Shown: positions 59,864-64,000 of the stretch, piece by piece | Position numbering within the stretch: position 1 is the stretch's first letter | Layout of the letters: every line of letters starts with the position of its first letter | Source: an uncultured Prevotella sp. | GTDB taxonomy: Bacteria; Bacteroidota; Bacteroidia; Bacteroidales; Bacteroidaceae | Direction of reading: 5' to 3' | DNA: 64,000 bases | Assembly: GCA_900770395.1 (NCBI GenBank) | Contig: CAAGKM010000043.1 | Coordinates: 1-64,000, forward strand | The notes under the pieces: generated by a model | What the model saw: the letters and a program-made list of their open reading frames with translations, nothing else | Told to the model about the DNA's origin: nothing | Database searches by the model: none | Translations under genes and position numbers: made by a program

Positions 59864-62020
59864 ATGAGAATTAAAAAGAATAAAACATTTATGGCAACTA
59901 TGGCAGCTGGCGTGATGACGCTTGCCTCTGCATGCGCATCGCAGCAGACGACAACGAAAAACGCCGAAGACCAGCAGGGAACGGAGAATGCTTTCTTGAC
60001 TGAGAACACTAACAAGTACGAGATACCGCAGTTCGACAAAATACGCAACGAACATTATCTGCCGGCAATAGAGGCTGGAATAAAAACTCATAATCAGGAA
60101 ATTCTGAACATTGTGAGAAACCGCATGCGCCCAGACTTTGAGAACACAATCTTAGCGCTGGACAATGCGGGACAGCAGCTGGACAAGGTGGCGACGGTAT
60201 TGGGCGGACTGACAAGCAGCGACAATACTGACGAGTTGCAGAAAATCATGGAACAGGCGCAGCCTATGCTCACAGCACATGGCGACGAGGTGAGCATGAA
60301 CGATCTGCTGTTTCAGCGTATAAAGGATGTTTACGACCATAAGGCTGATTTCAACCTTACAACGGCGCAGGAACGACTGCTCAACAAATACTACAAGAAC
60401 TTCGTGCGCAGCGGAGCATTGTTGAGTGCCAGACAGAAGGACTCGCTGAAACAGATAAATCAGGACATCGCGGCTGCACAACTCTCGTTCCGCACTAATC
60501 TGCTTAAGGCAACAAACGCAACAGAGATTGTGGTGGACAACAAGGCTGAGTTGGAGGGTCTCGACGCTTCGACAATCGAGAATGCCGCGGACGAGGCAAA
60601 GGCCAGAGGCAAAGAGGGTAAGTGGGTGCTCACAGTGCATGCGCCAAGCCGGCTTGCCGTACTCACATATGCAAAGAACCGCAGTCTGCGCGAGAAAATG
60701 TATAAGGCATACACTGGGCTGTGCAGCGACGGTGAGTTTGACAACTCGGAGAATATCAACACTATTCTGCGTCTTCGCCAGAAAAAGGCACGCATGCTGG
60801 GCTTCAACAACTTTGCCGACTTCCAGATGGACAATGTGATGGCAAAAACCACTGAGGCTGCTGAGAACTTATTGAAGCAGGTTTGGGCACCGGCTGTGGA
60901 GAAAGCCAAGGAAGAGGTACGCGACATGCAGGCGCTTGCCGATGAGGAGAAGGCTGGCATAAAGATTGAGCCATGGGACTACTACTATTATGCTGAGAAG
61001 GTGAAGGCAAAGCGTTTCAACCTGTCAGAGAATGACGTACGTCCTTACTTCAAGCTCGACAATGTTGTGAACGATGGTATTTTCTACATTGCAAAGCGCC
61101 TCTATGGCATAACTTTCACCGAGATGCCTGATGCGCCAAAGTATAATCCCGAGGTGACCGTCTACGACGTGAGGGATGCCGAGGGTAAGCATGTGGCTGT
61201 GTTTATGACCGACTACTTTCCGCGCGCCACTAAAGGTCAGGGCGCATGGATGAGTGAGTGGAAGGGCGAGTACAACTACAACGGAGCCAACGAGCGTCCT
61301 ATTATATATAATGTGTGCAATTTCACAAAACCGACAAAGGACATGCCGTCGCTCCTCACGCTCGACGAGGTGGAGACAGCTTTCCATGAGTTCGGACACG
61401 GACTGCAGGGAATGCTCACCACAGCAGAGTACCGCAGTCAGAGCGGAACAAACGTGGACCGCAACTTTGTGGAGTTTGCATCGCAGATTGACGAGCACTG
61501 GGCAATGGAACCCGAAGTGCTGAAGAACTACGCCCGCCACTATAAGACAGGCGAGGTGATACCCGACAGTCTGATAGCTAAGCTCGACGCATCAGGTAAG
61601 TTCAACCAGGGCTTTGCCACCGTGGAGTATTGCGCGGCATCAATTCTCGACCTTGAGTGGCACAAATTGGAAATGACCGACGAGAACGTTGACGTAAAGG
61701 AGTTTGAAAAACAAGTGGCAGAGAAGATAGGTCTGCCAAAGGAAATCACATACCGCTACCGCAGTCCTTACTTCAAGCACATCTTCGGCAGCAGCGGCTA
61801 TGCCGCAGGCTACTACACCTATCTCTGGGCTGAGGTGCTCGACACCGACGGTTTTGAGCTGTTCAAGGAAAAGGGCATCTTCGACCCTGCCACAGCAAAG
61901 AGCTATAAAGAGAACATCCTTGAGACTGGTGACAGCGAGGATCCTATGAAGCTGTATGTGAAATTCCGCGGACGCGAGCCAAAGGTGGATGCGCTGCTGC
62001 GCCACAGAGGACTGAAGTAA
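59864..62020 (+). CDS. M3-family zinc metallopeptidase (peptidyl-dipeptidase Dcp type), putative lipoprotein
   Basis: 718 aa from MRIKKNKTF. Signal peptide with a lipobox-like MTLASACAS, so export and lipid anchoring are likely. The M3 domain has the Zn site FHEFGHGLQGML (HExxH) and the downstream Glu in ASQIDEHWAME, with YRYRSPYFKHIFGSSGYAAG and YYTYLWAEVLD that bind substrate ends. Length and motif set match Dcp (about 680 aa in E. coli), which removes C-terminal dipeptides. It is monocistronic or continues into tcdA, 20 bases downstream. Confidence 0.93.
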   Translation: MRIKKNKTFMATMAAGVMTLASACASQQTTTKNAEDQQGTENAFLTENTNKYEIPQFDKIRNEHYLPAIEAGIKTHNQEILNIVRNRMRPDFENTILALDNAGQQLDKVATVLGGLTSSDNTDELQKIMEQAQPMLTAHGDEVSMNDLLFQRIKDVYDHKADFNLTTAQERLLNKYYKNFVRSGALLSARQKDSLKQINQDIAAAQLSFRTNLLKATNATEIVVDNKAELEGLDASTIENAADEAKARGKEGKWVLTVHAPSRLAVLTYAKNRSLREKMYKAYTGLCSDGEFDNSENINTILRLRQKKARMLGFNNFADFQMDNVMAKTTEAAENLLKQVWAPAVEKAKEEVRDMQALADEEKAGIKIEPWDYYYYAEKVKAKRFNLSENDVRPYFKLDNVVNDGIFYIAKRLYGITFTEMPDAPKYNPEVTVYDVRDAEGKHVAVFMTDYFPRATKGQGAWMSEWKGEYNYNGANERPIIYNVCNFTKPTKDMPSLLTLDEVETAFHEFGHGLQGMLTTAEYRSQSGTNVDRNFVEFASQIDEHWAMEPEVLKNYARHYKTGEVIPDSLIAKLDASGKFNQGFATVEYCAASILDLEWHKLEMTDENVDVKEFEKQVAEKIGLPKEITYRYRSPYFKHIFGSSGYAAGYYTYLWAEVLDTDGFELFKEKGIFDPATAKSYKENILETGDSEDPMKLYVKFRGREPKVDALLRHRGLK

Positions 62021-62040
62021 GTGAGGAGTGTTCAGCTAAA

Positions 62041-62754
62041 ATGGAAGATAAGAAGCTGTCACGGGCGCGGCTGATATTCGGTGACGAGGGTATGGAGCGC
62101 CTTGCCAATGTGAGGGTCATTGTGTTTGGCTGCGGCGGCGTTGGCTCATGGTGCATAGAGAGCCTTGTGCGCACGGGAGTGAGGCATATCACCATTGTGG
62201 ATATGGACACCGTGGCGGAGAGCAACGTGAACCGTCAGCTCATGGCTACGGCACTGACAATAGGACAACCGAAGGTGGAGGCAATGCGTCTCCATCTTCT
62301 TGAAATTGCTCCCAATGCCGACATCACCGCCATACAAAAGATGTATTGTGAGGAGACTGCACATGAGTTTCCTCTTGATGACTATGACTTTGTGGTAGAT
62401 GCCATAGATAGCGTGAAGTGCAAGATGCTGCTCATACGCAACGCAACAGCGTCAAAGGCACGATTGTTCTCATCAATGGGAGCAGCACTGAAGATTGACC
62501 CGACACGCATTGCTGTGGCGGAGTTCTGGAAAGTTAAGGGATGTAAACTTGCGCTCGCACTAAGAAACGGCTTTAAGCGCGAGGGGAGGTTTCCTGCGAG
62601 GAAGTTCAAGTGTGTGTATGGTGAGGAGCGGTTGGAGAACAGGGCAGGCGTGGAAGGTGAGCGGTATAATGGGTCACTGGTGCATGTCACGGGTATCTTC
62701 GGTTTTACGCTTGCGGGACTGGTGCTGCAGGACATTTTCTCACAGCAGTCATAA
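62041..62754 (+). CDS. tcdA: tRNA threonylcarbamoyladenosine dehydratase (TcdA/CsdL)
   Basis: 237 aa. E1-like ThiF fold: VIVFGCGGVGSWCIESLVRT (nucleotide loop), DMDTVAESNVNRQLMATALT, VEAMRLHLLEIAPNADITA and YDFVVDAIDSVKCKMLLI. The family adenylates and dehydrates t6A at tRNA position 37 to the cyclic form. Length is slightly below E. coli TcdA (268). It starts 20 bases after the M3 peptidase stop. Confidence 0.92.
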   Translation: MEDKKLSRARLIFGDEGMERLANVRVIVFGCGGVGSWCIESLVRTGVRHITIVDMDTVAESNVNRQLMATALTIGQPKVEAMRLHLLEIAPNADITAIQKMYCEETAHEFPLDDYDFVVDAIDSVKCKMLLIRNATASKARLFSSMGAALKIDPTRIAVAEFWKVKGCKLALALRNGFKREGRFPARKFKCVYGEERLENRAGVEGERYNGSLVHVTGIFGFTLAGLVLQDIFSQQS

Positions 62755-62809
62755 TCTCGGTCTGTTTTATAAAATCCTTTTAGATGTGTGGAAATAAATT
62801 GTATTTTAT

Positions 62810-62841
62810 TTTGTATTTCCATCATTTATTCGTACCTTTGC
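62810..62841 (+). promoter_or_regulatory. Promoter of typA/bipA
   Basis: TTTG (62810-62813), 20-base spacer, TACCTTTG (62834-62841). The 78-base leader that follows contains a palindromic ATGTATATACAT (about 62887-62899). Confidence 0.75.
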
Positions 62842-62925
62842 ACTCTGAAAACTGAAGTTCCTCCCAAAAATGGGAAGTGGATGTTTTATGTATATACATG
62901 ATTTTTTATTTTTTAAGAAAAGAAG

Positions 62926-64000
62926 ATGCAAGACATTAGAAACATTGCAATCATAGCCCACGTTGACCATGGCAAGACCACTCTTGTGGACAAGATGATG
63001 CTGGCAGGTAATCTTTTCCGTGAGGGAAAAGACATGAGCGATCAAGTATTGGACAATAATGACCTGGAGCGTGAGCGAGGAATAACCATTCTCTCTAAAA
63101 ATGTTTCCATTAACTGGAAAGGAACAAAGATAAACATCATTGACACTCCTGGGCACTCCGACTTCGGCGGTGAGGTGGAGCGTGTACTCAACATGGCGGA
63201 CGGATGTATTCTACTGGTTGACGCCTTTGAGGGACCGATGCCGCAGACTCGTTTTGTGCTGCAGAAGGCTTTGCAGATAGGGCTGAAGCCTATTGTGGTG
63301 GTGAACAAGGTGGACAAGCCAAATTGCCGTCCTGAGGAGGTGTATGAGATGGTGTTCGACCTTATGTTCTCACTCAATGCCACTGAGGACCAGCTCGACT
63401 TCCCCGTGGTTTACGGTTCGGCAAAGAACGGTTGGATGAGCGAGGACTACAATAAGCCAACTGACAATATCCACTATCTGCTTGATAAGATTGTGGAAGT
63501 GATACCTGCTCCCAAGCACCTTGAGGGTACACCGCAAATGCTCATCACCAGTCTCGACTACTCAAGCTATACCGGACGTATTGCTGTGGGACGTGTTCAT
63601 CGTGGCACACTGAAAGAAGGCATGAACGTGACCATAAGTCACCGTGACGGTAAACAGGAGAAGACAAAGATAAAGGAGATACACACTTTCGAGGGTATGA
63701 CTCATGTGAAGACCAACCAGGTGGAGAGTGGCGATATCTGTGCCATCATCGGTCTGGAACGTTTTGAGATTGGCGATACCATCTGTGATTTTGAGAATCC
63801 TGAGCCACTGCCGACAATAGCCATCGACGAGCCTACAATGTCGATGCTTTTCACCATCAATGACTCGCCGTTCTTCGGCAAGGAAGGTAAATACGTCACA
63901 TCACGCCACATCAACGACCGTCTGGAGAAAGAGCTTGAGAAGAACCTCGCGCTACGCATCCGTCCTTTTGAGGACAGCACCGATAAATGGGTGGTAAGTG
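62926..64000 (+). CDS. typA: GTP-binding protein TypA/BipA, 5' part (cut by the window edge)
   Basis: 358 codons are visible; the full protein is about 600. The N terminus IRNIAIIAHVDHGKTTLVDK is the G1 motif, DNNDLERERGITILSKNVSI the switch I/G2 region, IIDTPGHSDFGGEVERV the G3, and VVVNKVDKP the G4. The ERGITI with DFGGEVER combination is TypA/BipA rather than LepA or EF-G. It is a ribosome-associated translational GTPase involved in 50S assembly and stress adaptation. The gene runs off the right edge. Confidence 0.95.
   Translation, partial: MQDIRNIAIIAHVDHGKTTLVDKMMLAGNLFREGKDMSDQVLDNNDLERERGITILSKNVSINWKGTKINIIDTPGHSDFGGEVERVLNMADGCILLVDAFEGPMPQTRFVLQKALQIGLKPIVVVNKVDKPNCRPEEVYEMVFDLMFSLNATEDQLDFPVVYGSAKNGWMSEDYNKPTDNIHYLLDKIVEVIPAPKHLEGTPQMLITSLDYSSYTGRIAVGRVHRGTLKEGMNVTISHRDGKQEKTKIKEIHTFEGMTHVKTNQVESGDICAIIGLERFEIGDTICDFENPEPLPTIAIDEPTMSMLFTINDSPFFGKEGKYVTSRHINDRLEKELEKNLALRIRPFEDSTDKWVVS

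Overview
The window looks like a chromosomal segment of a Bacteroidales bacterium, most likely Prevotella in the broad sense. This rests on three things. Many genes are preceded by the Bacteroidetes promoter pair TTTG - N19/20 - TAnnTTTG. Gene content is typical of the order (BT_3928-like, DUF1599, DUF3316, DUF4199, DUF6452/DUF6048 and SPOR proteins). One exported protein ends in the tail YYNLQGQRV...GVYILNGKKV, which is common on Prevotella type-IX-secretion-like cargo. The species cannot be named from sequence alone.

Layout. 0-6 kb: a secreted thioredoxin-fold protein, a decayed VOC/glyoxalase remnant behind an intact promoter, an AraC regulator divergent from a DUF4405 membrane protein, an outer-membrane barrel, and a large TlpA-like protein bracketed by a perfect 45-bp direct repeat. 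6-19 kb: housekeeping genes, namely a CCA-adding-type nucleotidyltransferase, pyrH, a biotin ligase, tadA, a minus-strand operon (lipoprotein, DUF1599, BT_3928-like, tpiA, SPOR, folE, unknown), a PurF-like protein without the expected N-terminal cysteine, aroA, a Cys-rich membrane protein and a lone metal-ABC permease. 19-27 kb: alpha-2-macroglobulin, DUF1573 and Mrp. 27-45 kb: ispH with a DegT aminotransferase, then a surface polysaccharide locus (initiating transferases, four glycosyltransferases, LicD, a nucleotidyltransferase-aminotransferase fusion, UDP-sugar dehydrogenase, Wzy, Wzx, Wzz). A hipBA toxin-antitoxin pair sits inside this locus on the opposite strand. The locus is visibly more AT-rich than its flanks. 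45-52 kb: high-GC palindromes, then parC with DUF3316, S41 peptidase and AAA/PD-(D/E)XK genes downstream. 51.8-52.1 kb: an SRP RNA and tRNA-Thr(UGU) in one small transcription unit. 52-58 kb: a plus-strand run of DUF4199, GT2, DUF6452, DUF6048, ApbE, Crp-type regulator and MATE transporter. 58-64 kb: a putative T9SS cargo protein, a 49-aa peptide gene, an M3 peptidase, tcdA and the start of typA/bipA, cut by the window edge.

How the genes may work together. The polysaccharide locus has every step of a Wzx/Wzy pathway. Its dehydrogenase suggests an acidic sugar. The fusion enzyme next to LicD suggests decoration with a phospho-amino-alcohol such as phosphoethanolamine, made from a phosphorylated amino acid in one polypeptide; this is the best candidate for an undescribed pathway here. 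A second system-like signal is a family of 7-bp tandem repeats that begin at or just after stop codons of many genes across the window, in the sense orientation of the gene, sometimes pairing between convergent genes to form long hairpins.
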